A DNA stretch of 64,000 bases from Chitinophaga sp. CF418 (GTDB lineage: Bacteria > Bacteroidota > Bacteroidia > Chitinophagales > Chitinophagaceae), in contig NZ_FRCN01000007.1 of NCBI RefSeq assembly GCF_900142925.1, positions 372,001-436,000 of the forward strand, given 5' to 3'. The number at the start of each line of letters is the position of its first letter. The stretch's first letter is position 1. Position numbers and translations under genes: made by a program. Below the pieces are notes generated by a model. The model did not search any database. It was not told the origin of the DNA and was given only the letters and a program-made list of their open reading frames with translations. Positions 9,001 to 18,683 of the stretch are shown here, in pieces.

Positions 9001-10560
9001 ATGAAACGCAATATATTAACATGGAGTGTGGTAGCAGGTGTTGTAATGTTCTCTGCTTCCTGTAGTAACTTCCTCGATGAAAAGAGCAAGATCAAGCTTG
9101 ACCAAAGTCAGGTATACTCCGATATAAACCTGGTAGAAACAAGTCTGAAAGGCATTTATGCTAACTGGAAAGCAGTGCGTACCGATGAACAGGGGCTCAT
9201 CATGATGATGGGTACCGACGAAACACAACAGGGCGCGCTGCAGATGAAGAGTGATGCTGCTAAAGGAGGTCTGGACCGCTACGATGGTAATCTGAACTCC
9301 ACCATCAACCACATCGCTAACCAGTGGAACATCCGCTGGCCGATTGTGAATGAAGCTGCAAGGATCATCCAGGGTCTCGGAGAAGTGGAAGCAGGTTCCC
9401 GCGAAGCAAAACTGGTTGGTGAAGCCTCCTTCGTACGCGGTTTTCTGGATTTTCAGATGGCCATGTACTGGGGTGAAATCCCTATCCGTGATCTCGATCG
9501 CGAAGCAGAACTGGGCATCGGACGCCAGCCTTTGAAAGATGTGTGGGCTTTCATTATCGCTGACCTGCAACGCGCTGCTGACAACTGTCCTAAGGCCAAC
9601 GATCCCGGACGTGCTACCTCCGGCGCTGCATGGGCTATGCTGGGTAAGGCATATATGTCCGCTCCTGTAAGTACAGGTCTGCGCGATTTCTCCAAAGCCG
9701 CTGCTGCTTTTGAAAAGATGATGGGCGATTACTCCCTGGTGCCTTATAAAAACCTGTGGGATTACAATACTCCAAATACTGCGGAAGCAATCCTGGAATT
9801 CCAGTTCAATCCGGTTTATCCAAACAATAACAAGATCCAGTTCCAGATCGGTTCCCGTGCAGTACAGAGTTTCTTTGGAGATGGTTGTTTCTATTCCGGA
9901 TATGATAAGATCGTTCCTACGCGGTACGCTTACTCTTCAGTAGATAGTGGTGGTATCTGGGAACCAGGCGACCAGCGCCGGTTCGAAAGCATCCGCTACG
10001 ATTTTACCTATTATGGTGAAACACCTACACTGGAACATATCCTGTGGGAAGACCTGGGCAATGACTACGATGAGCTGATGCCGCACCTAAAGAAGTATGA
10101 AGACTTCCGTACAGACAAGCATGCAGACAATAAGATCAATAACATGTGGAACTCCGGTAAGAATATTCCGGTACTTCGCCTGGCAGATATTAAACTCTGT
10201 TACGCAGAATGTCTTAATGAACTGAACCGTACAGCCGAAGCAGTAAATGTGGTGAATGAAGTACGTACACGTGCATGGGGTGGTACCTTGCCCGACAACA
10301 GGAAATGGACTGCTATGGGGCAGGACGCTTTCCGTACAGCTATCATGGACGAGCGTATGCGTGAACTGTTTGCAGAAGACTGGCGCCGTATTGATCTGAT
10401 CCGTACAGGTAAATATGTAGAGTATGTGAAGGCCCGCAACAAATGGACAAAACAGTCAGGAACTATACAGCCTTTCAACGTTCGTTTGCCAATTCCGGAT
10501 ACAGAAATTAAGTTGAATGACGCTATCTCACCTGCTGATCAGAATGAAGGTTATCATTAA
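9001..10560 (+). CDS. SusD/RagB-family outer-membrane lipoprotein
   Basis: The product is a 519-aa glycan-binding lipoprotein that forms the lid over the SusC barrel. The signal ends at lipobox SASC with the lipidated Cys at 21. The N-terminal part contains the SusD helical repeats, with the usual R-A-x-x-L-x-G-E-A-like stretch (LVGEASFVRGFLDFQM near 140). The C-terminal part has the conserved RxxELFAEDWRRIDLIRTGKY segment and ends with an LPIPDTEIKLN-type motif typical of the family. It lies 20 bp after susC and is followed by a terminator-like hairpin at 10579, so susC-susD form a unit. Ligand specificity cannot be told from sequence; the downstream enzymes suggest alpha-galactosides. Confidence 0.95.
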   Translation: MKRNILTWSVVAGVVMFSASCSNFLDEKSKIKLDQSQVYSDINLVETSLKGIYANWKAVRTDEQGLIMMMGTDETQQGALQMKSDAAKGGLDRYDGNLNSTINHIANQWNIRWPIVNEAARIIQGLGEVEAGSREAKLVGEASFVRGFLDFQMAMYWGEIPIRDLDREAELGIGRQPLKDVWAFIIADLQRAADNCPKANDPGRATSGAAWAMLGKAYMSAPVSTGLRDFSKAAAAFEKMMGDYSLVPYKNLWDYNTPNTAEAILEFQFNPVYPNNNKIQFQIGSRAVQSFFGDGCFYSGYDKIVPTRYAYSSVDSGGIWEPGDQRRFESIRYDFTYYGETPTLEHILWEDLGNDYDELMPHLKKYEDFRTDKHADNKINNMWNSGKNIPVLRLADIKLCYAECLNELNRTAEAVNVVNEVRTRAWGGTLPDNRKWTAMGQDAFRTAIMDERMRELFAEDWRRIDLIRTGKYVEYVKARNKWTKQSGTIQPFNVRLPIPDTEIKLNDAISPADQNEGYH

Positions 10561-10578
10561 TCGTCACTTTTAAAAGAG

Positions 10579-10615
10579 GCAGGTCCGCTGATTACAGGCA
10601 GCGGGCCTGCTTTTA
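10579..10615 (+). terminator. Terminator or attenuator hairpin between susD and the first enzyme gene
   Basis: Arms GCAGGTCCGCTG (10579-10590) and CAGCGGGCCTGC (10599-10610) pair over 12 bp with one G-T wobble, an 8-nt loop, and are followed by TTTT. It sits 19 bp after susD and only about 10 bp before the start of the next gene, so partial read-through would set a high SusCD to enzyme ratio. Confidence 0.75.
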
Positions 10616-10623
10616 TCATTACT

Positions 10624-12627
10624 ATGAGGAAGATACTACGAATAGCCCCGCACATGCTATTAGCGGTGGCCTCGCTTTTTTGGTTGCGCGTAGCTCATGC
10701 TGCTACGCCCGCCGACTGGAAGATCGTGTACGACAAAAACAATAAAGTCCTGCATCTTACACGAACTGCAGGTAATGTCGGCTTTCAGTTGTATGCTTCC
10801 TACAAATGGAACGGGAAGTTGATCACTACAAAGGATTATGCCGGTGGAATACAATCAGTGAAATCGCTGAAGGATGCATTCGGTAAAGGTACCGTGATCC
10901 AGGTAACTTATAGGGATGAGCAACTACCGACCCTGGTACAGTCTTTCTATCAATATCCAGGCAAAGACTACCTGCTCACTGATTTTACGTTGGAAGCTTC
11001 CTCAGGTAACATCGCTTCCAACTACATGGCGCCGGTGAATCTGGGCGATGTTTCCAATGTATTGGGTAACGGAGACAGACGTGCACTGTTCATACCTTTT
11101 GACAATGACAAATGGATCCGTTTTCAGTCTCACCCGCTGAACTTCACAACCCTTACCAGTTACGAGGCTACAGCCGTTTTCAATAGTAATAGCCGTAAAG
11201 GAGTAGTGGTGGGTTCAGTAGAACATGATTTCTGGAAATCAGCCGTGATCATGAACAAAGACAACAATGGTACTGCATATACACTGACCTGCTATGGAGG
11301 TGCTGCGGATTCTACTACCCGCGACCTTATACCGCATGGCGCCAGAGAAGGTCATCTCATCAAATCACCTAAAGTGATGCTGGGTGTCTTCAATGACTGG
11401 CGTACAGGTATGGATGCCTACGGAGCAGCCAACGCAATCATCGCTCCTCCAAGGGCCTGGAAGAAGGCCCTGCCAATGGGATGGAACAGTTGGGGCGTAT
11501 TGCAGTTTAACATCAGCTATGAAAAGGCATTGGAAGTATCTGACTTCTTCCATGAAAATCTACAGCCCAACCATTTTGTAAATAGTGATGGAGAACTGGT
11601 GATAGGGCTGGACTCAGGCTGGGACCGTTTCACAGAAGAACAGCTGAAAGACTTTGTGCAGCATTGTAAAGCCAATGGTCAGATGGCAGGTATTTACTGG
11701 ACACCTTTTACAGACTGGGGCAAACGTCCGGAGTCTGATATAAAGGAAGCGCCACAGTATAAATTCAAAGATGTTTACCTGTATGCTAATGGCCAGCCAC
11801 AGGACCTCGACGGCGCTTATGCGATAGATCCTACACATCCGGCTATCGAAGAGCGTATGAAGAAAGTGTCTGCTCTCTTTCACCGTTGTGGCTTCCAGTA
11901 TGTAAAAGTTGACTTTATGGCGCATGGCGCTATTAACGCAGATAAGTGGTACAATCCCGGGATAAAATCCGGTATAGCGGCGTATAACTATGGTATGCAG
12001 TTGCTGGATAAATACTTCGGCGATATGTATATCAACCTCTCCATTGCGCCTATATTCCCTGCTCAGTATGCCCAGTCCCGTCGTATAGCCTGCGACGCCT
12101 GGAACAAGATCAAGGATACTGAGTACACCCTCAATGCGGTTTCCTATGGCTGGTGGATCAATAAGATCTATCGGTTCAATGATGCAGATCATGTGGTGCT
12201 GCAACAGGCTTCAGAAGGAGAGAACCGCGCCCGTGTAACTTCTGCCGTCATCACCGGGCTGTTTATTTCCGGTGATGACTTCAGTAAGGAAGGTAGCGAA
12301 GAAGGCAAAGCTAAAGCCAAACAGTTCCTGACCAATGCCGAAGTGAACGCTGCTGCTATGGGCCGTAGCTTCCGTCCGGTAGAAGGAACCGGTGAACGCT
12401 CGGAAGATCAGTTCATATTCGCAGATGCAAAAGGCAATACTTATTACGCGGTTTTCAACTATACAGAGAATGCCCGTAATATGCAGCTGCCACTGGAAAG
12501 ACTGGGACTTGATCCCCATAAGCGTTATACAGTGCGCGACCTCTGGTCGCATACCGACGTTGACGCTGCCGGTACGATCAGTATCCCGGCAAAAGATGTT
12601 CGTTTTTTGAAAATCAATAGCAAATAA
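10624..12627 (+). CDS. Clan GH-D glycoside hydrolase, alpha-galactosidase-like (GH27-type)
   Basis: This is a 667-aa exported enzyme with a signal peptide (residues 1-26, ending AHA). An N-terminal beta-sandwich domain of about 270 residues precedes the (beta/alpha)8 barrel, which opens with the GH27/GH36 signature MGWNSWG at 285-291. The nucleophile is Asp430 in YVKVDFMAHG and the likely acid/base is Asp491 in RIACDAW; both fit retaining clan GH-D enzymes. A small C-terminal beta domain closes the protein. The reaction is probably removal of terminal alpha-galactose; clan GH-D also has alpha-N-acetylgalactosaminidases and other activities, so the substrate is not certain. It is long for GH27 (usually 400-450 aa) because of the extra N-terminal domain. 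Confidence 0.8.
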   Translation: MRKILRIAPHMLLAVASLFWLRVAHAATPADWKIVYDKNNKVLHLTRTAGNVGFQLYASYKWNGKLITTKDYAGGIQSVKSLKDAFGKGTVIQVTYRDEQLPTLVQSFYQYPGKDYLLTDFTLEASSGNIASNYMAPVNLGDVSNVLGNGDRRALFIPFDNDKWIRFQSHPLNFTTLTSYEATAVFNSNSRKGVVVGSVEHDFWKSAVIMNKDNNGTAYTLTCYGGAADSTTRDLIPHGAREGHLIKSPKVMLGVFNDWRTGMDAYGAANAIIAPPRAWKKALPMGWNSWGVLQFNISYEKALEVSDFFHENLQPNHFVNSDGELVIGLDSGWDRFTEEQLKDFVQHCKANGQMAGIYWTPFTDWGKRPESDIKEAPQYKFKDVYLYANGQPQDLDGAYAIDPTHPAIEERMKKVSALFHRCGFQYVKVDFMAHGAINADKWYNPGIKSGIAAYNYGMQLLDKYFGDMYINLSIAPIFPAQYAQSRRIACDAWNKIKDTEYTLNAVSYGWWINKIYRFNDADHVVLQQASEGENRARVTSAVITGLFISGDDFSKEGSEEGKAKAKQFLTNAEVNAAAMGRSFRPVEGTGERSEDQFIFADAKGNTYYAVFNYTENARNMQLPLERLGLDPHKRYTVRDLWSHTDVDAAGTISIPAKDVRFLKINSK

Positions 12628-12647
12628 GCAAGCAATAAATTGTATCA

Positions 12648-14831
12648 ATGAGGAAGAAGATATTATCCATTTTGTTTTTCCTGGTTGTTGTAACCCATAC
12701 AGCAGTGCAGGCGGAGACGATCCATATCTCCACCAATGAAACAGCGCTCGTACTGCAGACTGCGCAGAACGGCCGCCTCTTTCAATTGTACCTGGGACCA
12801 CGCTTGTCATCTCCTGACGACTATGCGTATCTCAGCGCTAAAATGAAGTCCAAAAACGATGGACAGGCATGGGAAGTGTACCCCGTATCCGGTACGGAAA
12901 CTTACTTCGAACCAGCCTTTGGCATCAGGCATAACGATGGCAATCTGGCTACCGTATTGCAGTACGTTTCACACAGTGAGAGGAAAGTGGCAGACGGTGT
13001 TACTGAAACTGTAGTCACCTTGAAAGATCAACTGTACCCTGTGCAGGTGAAACTGTATTACAGAGCCTATGCAAAGGATAATATCATCCAGGCATGGACA
13101 GAGATCAGCCATAACGAAAAGCAGGCGGTGAATATCAGTCGTTATGCCTCTTCCATGCTGTACTGGAAACGCGCTCAATACTTCCTCACTGAATTCAGCG
13201 GCGATTGGGCCAAAGAAGTGAATATGAGCACTACCCAACTGAACTTCGGTAAAAAAGAAGTTGATACCAAGCTGGGCGCCAGGGCTGATATGCATGTCTC
13301 TCCATTCTTTACCGTAGGACTGGGAGAAACGCCCCGTGAAAACGAAGGACAAGTGCTGATGGGTACCCTGGCCTGGACAGGGAACTTCCGCTTCACCTTC
13401 GAAGTAGATAACGAGAACAACCTGCGTGTGATCTCCGGTATCAATCCTTATGCGTCAGATTATACGCTGGATCCGGGGAAAACATTTACTACGCCTTCTT
13501 TCATCTTTACGCTGAGTAACCAGGGTACCGGTAAAGGCAGCCGTGACCTGCATCGCTGGGCGCGTAATTATCAGCTGAAGGACGGGAATGGCGATCGCCT
13601 TACGCTGTTGAACAACTGGGAGTCTACCGGTTTTGATTTCAATGAGACTAAACTGGAAGGACTGATCGAAGAAACCAAATACCTGGGCGCAGATATGTTC
13701 CTGCTGGATGATGGGTGGTTTGGTAACAAATATCCCCGTCATAGTGATACACAAGGTCTGGGCGACTGGCAGCCGACCGCGGATAAACTGCCTAACGGCG
13801 TGCCTGCATTGGTAAAGGCGGCAACTAAAACCGGCGTGAAGTTCGGCATCTGGATAGAACCGGAAATGGTGAACCCGAAAAGTGAGCTTTTCGAAAAGCA
13901 CCCCGACTGGGTGATCCTGCTCCCTAATCGCGAGCGTTATTACTTCCGTAATCAGCTGGTACTGGATCTCAGCAATCCGGCTGTACAGGAGCATGTATTC
14001 AACGTCGTAGACCATCTGATGACTGAGAATCCTCAGCTGGCCTACCTGAAATGGGATTGTAACAGCCCCATTACGAATATCTATTCGCCTTATCTGAAAG
14101 ACCGGCAGAATAACCTGTACGTTGAATATGTACGCGGATTGTATAAGGTACTGGACCGTATCAAGGCTAAATATCCTAATCTGCCGATGATGCTTTGCTC
14201 CGGTGGCGGAGGTCGCACCGACTACGAAGGCCTCCGTTACTTCACTGAATTTTGGCCCAGCGATAACACAGACCCTATAGAGCGTCTGTTTATTCAATGG
14301 GGCTATTCCCAGTTCTTCCCTTCCAAATCTATCGCTGCCCACGTGACCAGCTGGAATCACGATGCCAATATCAAGTTTCGTGTGGATGTGGCTATGCAAT
14401 GTAAACTGGGCTTTGATCTCAACATAAAAGAACTGCCTAGGGACGAACAGACCTTCTGCCAGTCAGCAGTGGCTACGTACAACCGGATAAAAAACATTAA
14501 TTTCAGCGGCGACCAGTACAGGCTCGTTTCCCCATATGAAGGAAATCACGCTGCGACAATGTATGTGAGCGAATCCAAAAAACAGGCTATCCTGTATGCG
14601 TATGATATTCACCCTCGCTTTGGTGAAAACCTGCTGTCGGTGCAGTGCCAGGGGCTTAACCCTGCAGCTAAATACCGCGTGAAGGAGATTAATCTTATGC
14701 CGGGAAAAAATCCTGATGAGGCGTTCAGTGCTAAGGTCTATTCCGGCGATTACCTGATGAAGGTGGGATTAGATGTATTTACGACAATTAAATTACATAG
14801 TCGTATATTGGAACTGGAAGCAGTGGAATAA
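12648..14831 (+). CDS. GH36 alpha-galactosidase
   Basis: This is a 727-aa exported enzyme (signal peptide ending VQA near residue 22) hydrolysing alpha-1,6-linked galactose in melibiose, raffinose-type sugars or galactomannan side chains. It has the GH36 layout: N-terminal beta-supersandwich, then the barrel with LDDGWFG near 350 and WIEPEMV near 400. The nucleophile is Asp470 in KWDCN and the acid/base is Asp539 in WPSDNTDPIERL; the 69-residue gap between them matches characterised GH36 enzymes. The CSGGGGR loop that shapes the sugar pocket is present just before the acid/base. It lies 20 bp after the first alpha-galactosidase-type gene. Length is typical for the bacterial tetrameric GH36 group. 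Confidence 0.92.
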   Translation: MRKKILSILFFLVVVTHTAVQAETIHISTNETALVLQTAQNGRLFQLYLGPRLSSPDDYAYLSAKMKSKNDGQAWEVYPVSGTETYFEPAFGIRHNDGNLATVLQYVSHSERKVADGVTETVVTLKDQLYPVQVKLYYRAYAKDNIIQAWTEISHNEKQAVNISRYASSMLYWKRAQYFLTEFSGDWAKEVNMSTTQLNFGKKEVDTKLGARADMHVSPFFTVGLGETPRENEGQVLMGTLAWTGNFRFTFEVDNENNLRVISGINPYASDYTLDPGKTFTTPSFIFTLSNQGTGKGSRDLHRWARNYQLKDGNGDRLTLLNNWESTGFDFNETKLEGLIEETKYLGADMFLLDDGWFGNKYPRHSDTQGLGDWQPTADKLPNGVPALVKAATKTGVKFGIWIEPEMVNPKSELFEKHPDWVILLPNRERYYFRNQLVLDLSNPAVQEHVFNVVDHLMTENPQLAYLKWDCNSPITNIYSPYLKDRQNNLYVEYVRGLYKVLDRIKAKYPNLPMMLCSGGGGRTDYEGLRYFTEFWPSDNTDPIERLFIQWGYSQFFPSKSIAAHVTSWNHDANIKFRVDVAMQCKLGFDLNIKELPRDEQTFCQSAVATYNRIKNINFSGDQYRLVSPYEGNHAATMYVSESKKQAILYAYDIHPRFGENLLSVQCQGLNPAAKYRVKEINLMPGKNPDEAFSAKVYSGDYLMKVGLDVFTTIKLHSRILELEAVE

Positions 14832-14867
14832 CAGAGATACACTAAGAGAACAAAACAATCTGTTGGA

Positions 14868-15887
14868 ATGAATGCGATTTTTGAAAAGATACAGGAACTG
14901 GATGATATACCTTCTTACTCCAAGCATGAGCGGTTTGTACAAGGTATTGTCAATGCTATCAATGAGAAAATCATCAGTGTAGGTGATCCTTTGCCTTCTG
15001 TGAATGCCATGATCTCTGGTCTGGGCTATGCCCGGGAAACTGTGATCAAAGGCTACCGGGAGTTGCAAAACCGCGGGCTCATTGAGTCCAAGAATCGCCT
15101 TGGGTACTTTGTCTCTGACGACAATACCCAGCAATCACTTAAGGTAGCCCTGCTCATGTATACGATCGATACTTTCCAGGAACAGTTCTACCGCAGCTTC
15201 CGCAATGAACTGGGCGCTAATGTGCTCCTGGACGTATTCTTCCATCATGGTAACATAGAGGTGTTTGAAACCATGTTCTCTATGGTGAAGAATCGTCACT
15301 ATGGTATGTATGTAATTTCTCCTATTCATCATCCCCGTACAAGGGAATTGCTGAACACCATACCCCGTCAGAAGCTATTGATGTTTGACCGTTATGAGCC
15401 GCTGGATGGAGATTTTCAGTATGTCGTGCAGGAATTTGAGCAGTCTTCCTATGCCATCTTCGAACAATTGGCCCCTGAGATCAGGAAGTTTGATAAGATG
15501 GTATTCTTTCATAATCCGGACTCGCTGTTCCCGCCCGAAATTGTCAGATCCTTCCAGCGGTTCATTAAGGAGCATCATATCAAAGGCAAGGTGTTACGCG
15601 AATATGAACCTGGCTCCGTAGAAAAGGGAGTTGTATACTATGTAAACGAGAACGCAGAGCTCTGGAACCTTTTAAGAGACTGTGCCGCAAAAAAAATAAG
15701 ACCGGGTAAGGATATTGGTATACTTTCGCACAACGACGAGCCCGTAAAAGAGCTCGTTGGCAATGGTATCACTACCTATTCTGTCAGCTTCAGTGAAATG
15801 GGAAAACGGGCTGCCCAGGCAGTCCTGAGCCGGGAGGCGGTACATGAGGTACTGCCCACAAAGCTGATCAGACGTAACTCGCTTTGA
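14868..15887 (+). CDS. GntR-type regulator with LacI-like sugar-binding domain
   Basis: The product is a 339-aa cytoplasmic transcription factor. Residues about 18-88 form the GntR winged helix (GDPLPSVNAMISGLGYARETVIKGYREL, then the wing ending GYFVSDD). Residues from 95 on form a type I periplasmic-binding-protein fold as in LacI/GalR, ending with the usual KLIRRNSL-type tail. This arrangement (like AraR of Bacillus) senses a sugar and releases or binds DNA. It sits inside the alpha-galactoside operon, 36 bp after the GH36 gene and 4 bp before the symporter gene, so it most likely controls this locus, possibly at the promoter at 5626. Effector (galactose or a galactoside) is inferred. Confidence 0.88.
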   Translation: MNAIFEKIQELDDIPSYSKHERFVQGIVNAINEKIISVGDPLPSVNAMISGLGYARETVIKGYRELQNRGLIESKNRLGYFVSDDNTQQSLKVALLMYTIDTFQEQFYRSFRNELGANVLLDVFFHHGNIEVFETMFSMVKNRHYGMYVISPIHHPRTRELLNTIPRQKLLMFDRYEPLDGDFQYVVQEFEQSSYAIFEQLAPEIRKFDKMVFFHNPDSLFPPEIVRSFQRFIKEHHIKGKVLREYEPGSVEKGVVYYVNENAELWNLLRDCAAKKIRPGKDIGILSHNDEPVKELVGNGITTYSVSFSEMGKRAAQAVLSREAVHEVLPTKLIRRNSL

Positions 15888-15891
15888 TCAT

Positions 15892-17490
15892 ATGAATGTT
15901 GGCGCCTTATTGAGTTTCCTGTTGGTTACCATCCTGGTGGCGGTGATCTCCTGGTATAAAACCCGGAAAGAGAACCTGCAGACTGCTGCCGGACTGTTTT
16001 TCGCCAACCGTAACCTGGGATTTCTGGTAGTAGGAGGGGCGCTCTTCTTTACCAATATCAGCGCAGTGCAGTTCATCGGCGAGAATGAGCTGGTATACGC
16101 CAACAATATGAGCGTCATGGCCTGGGGATTATCCTCCGTCCTTGCCATGCTCCTGGTCTCCGAATTTATCATGCCGGTCTATCTTCGCAGCGGCATATCC
16201 ACTACCCCCGACTTTCTTGAAGAGCGTTACGACATCGGTACCAAACGTTTTGTATCCGTTATCTTCCTGATCAGTTATATCGTGAACATGTTACCCTCTG
16301 TCCTGTACAGTGGGGCTATTGCATTTAATGGTCTGTTTGGTTTGTCAGATGCACTGCACATCAGTTACTGGGCCACCATCTGGATACTGGTCTGGCTCAT
16401 AGGCCTGATTGGCTGTCTCTATACGGTGCTGGGCGGATTGAAGGCCGTAGCCATTTCAGATACTGTCCTTGGCATCGGCATGTTTGCAGGAGGTATACTC
16501 TTACCTTACGTAGCGCTGAAATACCTGGGCCATGGTTCTGTGAGCACCGGTATTGAGCAGCTGCTGGCATCACGTAGGGAGCATTTTAATGCCATTGGTG
16601 GCCCTAAGGATGCTGTGCCCTTTGGCACCATCTTCACCGGCATGTTCCTGGTAAATCTCTACTATTGGGGTACGGAGCAATACATCGTGCAACAGGCACT
16701 GGCCTCACGCAGTCTGGCCGAAAGTCAGAAGGGAATTGCTGTCGCAAGCCTGGGAAAGATCATCTCGCCATTACTATTGAATATTCCGGGCCTGATTGCT
16801 GTGCAACTCTATCCACATCTGAACAATACGGCAGAGGTGTTCCCCAGAGTTGTCAGTGATGTCAGTTCTCCGGTACTAACAGGTTTTATAGCTGCTATTA
16901 CCTTTGGAGCAGCGCTGACTACTTTCAATGCAGGGCTAAACAGTACCAGCACCCTCTTCGTGCTGAATCTATATAAACCATTTAAGGCATGGCGTCAGGA
17001 GTCCGTGAGTGAACGTGAAGTGGTGCGAATAAGCCGACGCTTTGAATTGATGGTATGTCTGTTGGCAATGCTGATAGCACCTTTCATTGTCTTCGCGGAG
17101 CAGGGGCTGTACACGTATATCCAAATGGTAAGCGGCTTATTCAGTGTGCCTATTTTCACCATCCTGGTAGTAGGGTTGTTACATAAGCGTATGCCCGCCA
17201 TTGCAGCAAAGATCGGGCTGACGTTTTTCATTGTTAGCTATGCAGTTTCACAGTTGTTTGTAGATACAGGTTTACATTTCCTGCATGTACTCGCTATCTT
17301 GTTTGTACTTACTGTGCTATTGATGTTGATGATAGGGGCCTTGTTCCCCCGTAAAGAACCCTTTGTGCAACAATGGAACAATGTAGTGGATATCCGGCCA
17401 TGGAAACGACGGCATGTATATACAGTGTTGCTCTTGCTCGCCATGCTAGCGTTGTTTGTGGTCTTTTCCCCACTGGGACTGGCCCGTTAG
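15892..17490 (+). CDS. Sodium:solute symporter (SSS family), probable galactose/galactoside importer
   Basis: This is a 532-aa inner-membrane protein with 13-14 hydrophobic segments. The N-terminus places a helix first, then the SSS hallmark region FANRNLGFLVVGGALFFTNIS and GENELVYANN; the sodium site region TFGAALTTFNAGLNSTSTLF lies near 345. Length is normal for SGLT-like bacterial transporters. As the only inner-membrane transporter in the operon it should bring in the sugar released by the two alpha-galactosidases. Start is ATG at 15892, 4 bp after the regulator stop, implying translational coupling. Its TAG stop lies in the first unit of the 48-bp tandem array at 17489. Confidence 0.9.
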   Translation: MNVGALLSFLLVTILVAVISWYKTRKENLQTAAGLFFANRNLGFLVVGGALFFTNISAVQFIGENELVYANNMSVMAWGLSSVLAMLLVSEFIMPVYLRSGISTTPDFLEERYDIGTKRFVSVIFLISYIVNMLPSVLYSGAIAFNGLFGLSDALHISYWATIWILVWLIGLIGCLYTVLGGLKAVAISDTVLGIGMFAGGILLPYVALKYLGHGSVSTGIEQLLASRREHFNAIGGPKDAVPFGTIFTGMFLVNLYYWGTEQYIVQQALASRSLAESQKGIAVASLGKIISPLLLNIPGLIAVQLYPHLNNTAEVFPRVVSDVSSPVLTGFIAAITFGAALTTFNAGLNSTSTLFVLNLYKPFKAWRQESVSEREVVRISRRFELMVCLLAMLIAPFIVFAEQGLYTYIQMVSGLFSVPIFTILVVGLLHKRMPAIAAKIGLTFFIVSYAVSQLFVDTGLHFLHVLAILFVLTVLLMLMIGALFPRKEPFVQQWNNVVDIRPWKRRHVYTVLLLLAMLALFVVFSPLGLAR

Positions 17491-17704
17491 CCGGCTTTAA
17501 ACCGCTGCTTTCATTTTCCCATTGGACCATCCTGTTGGCTGGCTTTAAACCACTGCTTTCATTTTCCCATTGGACCGTCCTGTTAGCCGGCTTTAAACCG
17601 CTGCTTTCATTTTCCCATTGGACAGTCCTGTTGGCTGGCTTTAAACTACTGCTTCCATTTTCCCATTAGACAGTCCTGTTAGCCGGCTTTAAACCACTGC
17701 TTCC
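17489..17704. repeat. 48-bp tandem repeat array, about 4.5 copies
   Basis: The core GGCTTTAAACC recurs at 17493, 17541, 17589, 17637 and 17685, an exact 48-bp period; units differ at a few positions (for example AGCCGGCT versus GGCTGGCT). The array fills the space between two convergent genes. The TAG stop of the symporter gene is in the first unit and the TAA stop of the AraC-type gene is in the last, partial, unit. Each unit holds the near-palindrome GGnTTTAAAnCC. A translated version of the array gives a 16-residue repeat but no start or signal supports coding. There are no unique spacers, so it is not CRISPR. Confidence 0.9.
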
Positions 17705-18669
17705 TTATTGTATTTATTCCTATACTCCAGTGGGGACATCCCAGTGATCTTTCTGAATACTTCCCTGAAGGCTTTTACATCGGAATAGCCGACTTCGTAC
17801 ATCACTTCATTGATGTTCTTCCGGGTATTCTCAAATGCTTTTTTAGCAGATTCAATTCTTACCCTTTGTGAGTATTCTACAGGCGTATTGCCGGTCGCTT
17901 TGATGAAGCGCCTGTCGAAGTTCCTTCTGCCAATAGCAAACCGGGAAGACAGGTCTTCCACGCTTATTTTCTCCTGCAGATTATTCTCAATATATGCCTG
18001 CGCTTTCTTTATCATTTCATCTCCATGCAGCTTCTGACCCGTAAATATGGTAAACGCCGACTGACTTTGCCGGTCTATTTCAATCTGGAATACCTTGGAG
18101 CAATAGATGGCTGTCTGCCTGTCGTAATACTTCTCTACAAGATAAATGATCAGATTAAGGAAAGAATAAGCGCCTCCATTCGTATAGATACCATTTTCAT
18201 CTGTGATCAGTCTGTCAGCCTGTAGATGCACTTCCGGGAACATACTTCTGAAGCTATCAGCAGCAGCCCAGTGTGTAGAACAGTTTTTCCCATCCAGCAA
18301 CCCTGAAGATGCCAGCATAAACGCACCTGTACATATACTGGCTATTTCGGCGCCTGCTTTGTATTGCTTCGCAATCCAGTCGATCAGTAATTGGTTCCCC
18401 TTCACAGCTTTATGATAATTATGGTTCAGTGACGGAATGATAATGAGATTGGTCTTGATGACAGCGGAAATATGGATATGCGGCTTCACTGTAAACAAGC
18501 CTCCATAGAAATCCACTTCCTTTGAAATACCTGCCAGCTCGATCTTAAACAGCTCCTTTTTACCAAGTCCTTTCCAATACTCATTGGCACGCGTAAAGAT
18601 CTTATAAGCGCCAACGATGCTGCTCAGGTTGTTCTCTCCATCAGGGACGATTATGGTAAGGTGTTTCAT
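17689..18669 (-). CDS. GlxA-family AraC-type transcriptional regulator
   Basis: This 326-aa protein joins an N-terminal DJ-1/PfpI-like domain (residues 1-185) to a C-terminal AraC/XylS domain with two helix-turn-helix motifs (about 220-320). The nucleophile-elbow position is visible as ASICTGAFMLASSGLLDG (Cys near 112). The AraC signature is clear at the end: INEVMYEVGYSDVKAFREVFRKITGMSPLEYR. Members of this group regulate catabolic or stress genes in response to small molecules. Convergent with the symporter; the divergent neighbour is the dienelactone hydrolase at 18922, a plausible target. The last residues, EAVV, are encoded by the final partial unit of the 48-bp tandem array, so the array has grown into or from this gene end. 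Confidence 0.9.
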   Translation of the reverse strand: MKHLTIIVPDGENNLSSIVGAYKIFTRANEYWKGLGKKELFKIELAGISKEVDFYGGLFTVKPHIHISAVIKTNLIIIPSLNHNYHKAVKGNQLLIDWIAKQYKAGAEIASICTGAFMLASSGLLDGKNCSTHWAAADSFRSMFPEVHLQADRLITDENGIYTNGGAYSFLNLIIYLVEKYYDRQTAIYCSKVFQIEIDRQSQSAFTIFTGQKLHGDEMIKKAQAYIENNLQEKISVEDLSSRFAIGRRNFDRRFIKATGNTPVEYSQRVRIESAKKAFENTRKNINEVMYEVGYSDVKAFREVFRKITGMSPLEYRNKYNKEAVV

Positions 18670-18683
18670 GGAAATACTTTTAT

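Noticed and set aside
17373..17669. ORF encoding a 16-residue repeat LAGFKPLLSFSHWT
   Set aside because: It is the translation of the 48-bp tandem array and the end of the symporter gene in another frame; 48 is a multiple of three, which keeps the frame open by chance.
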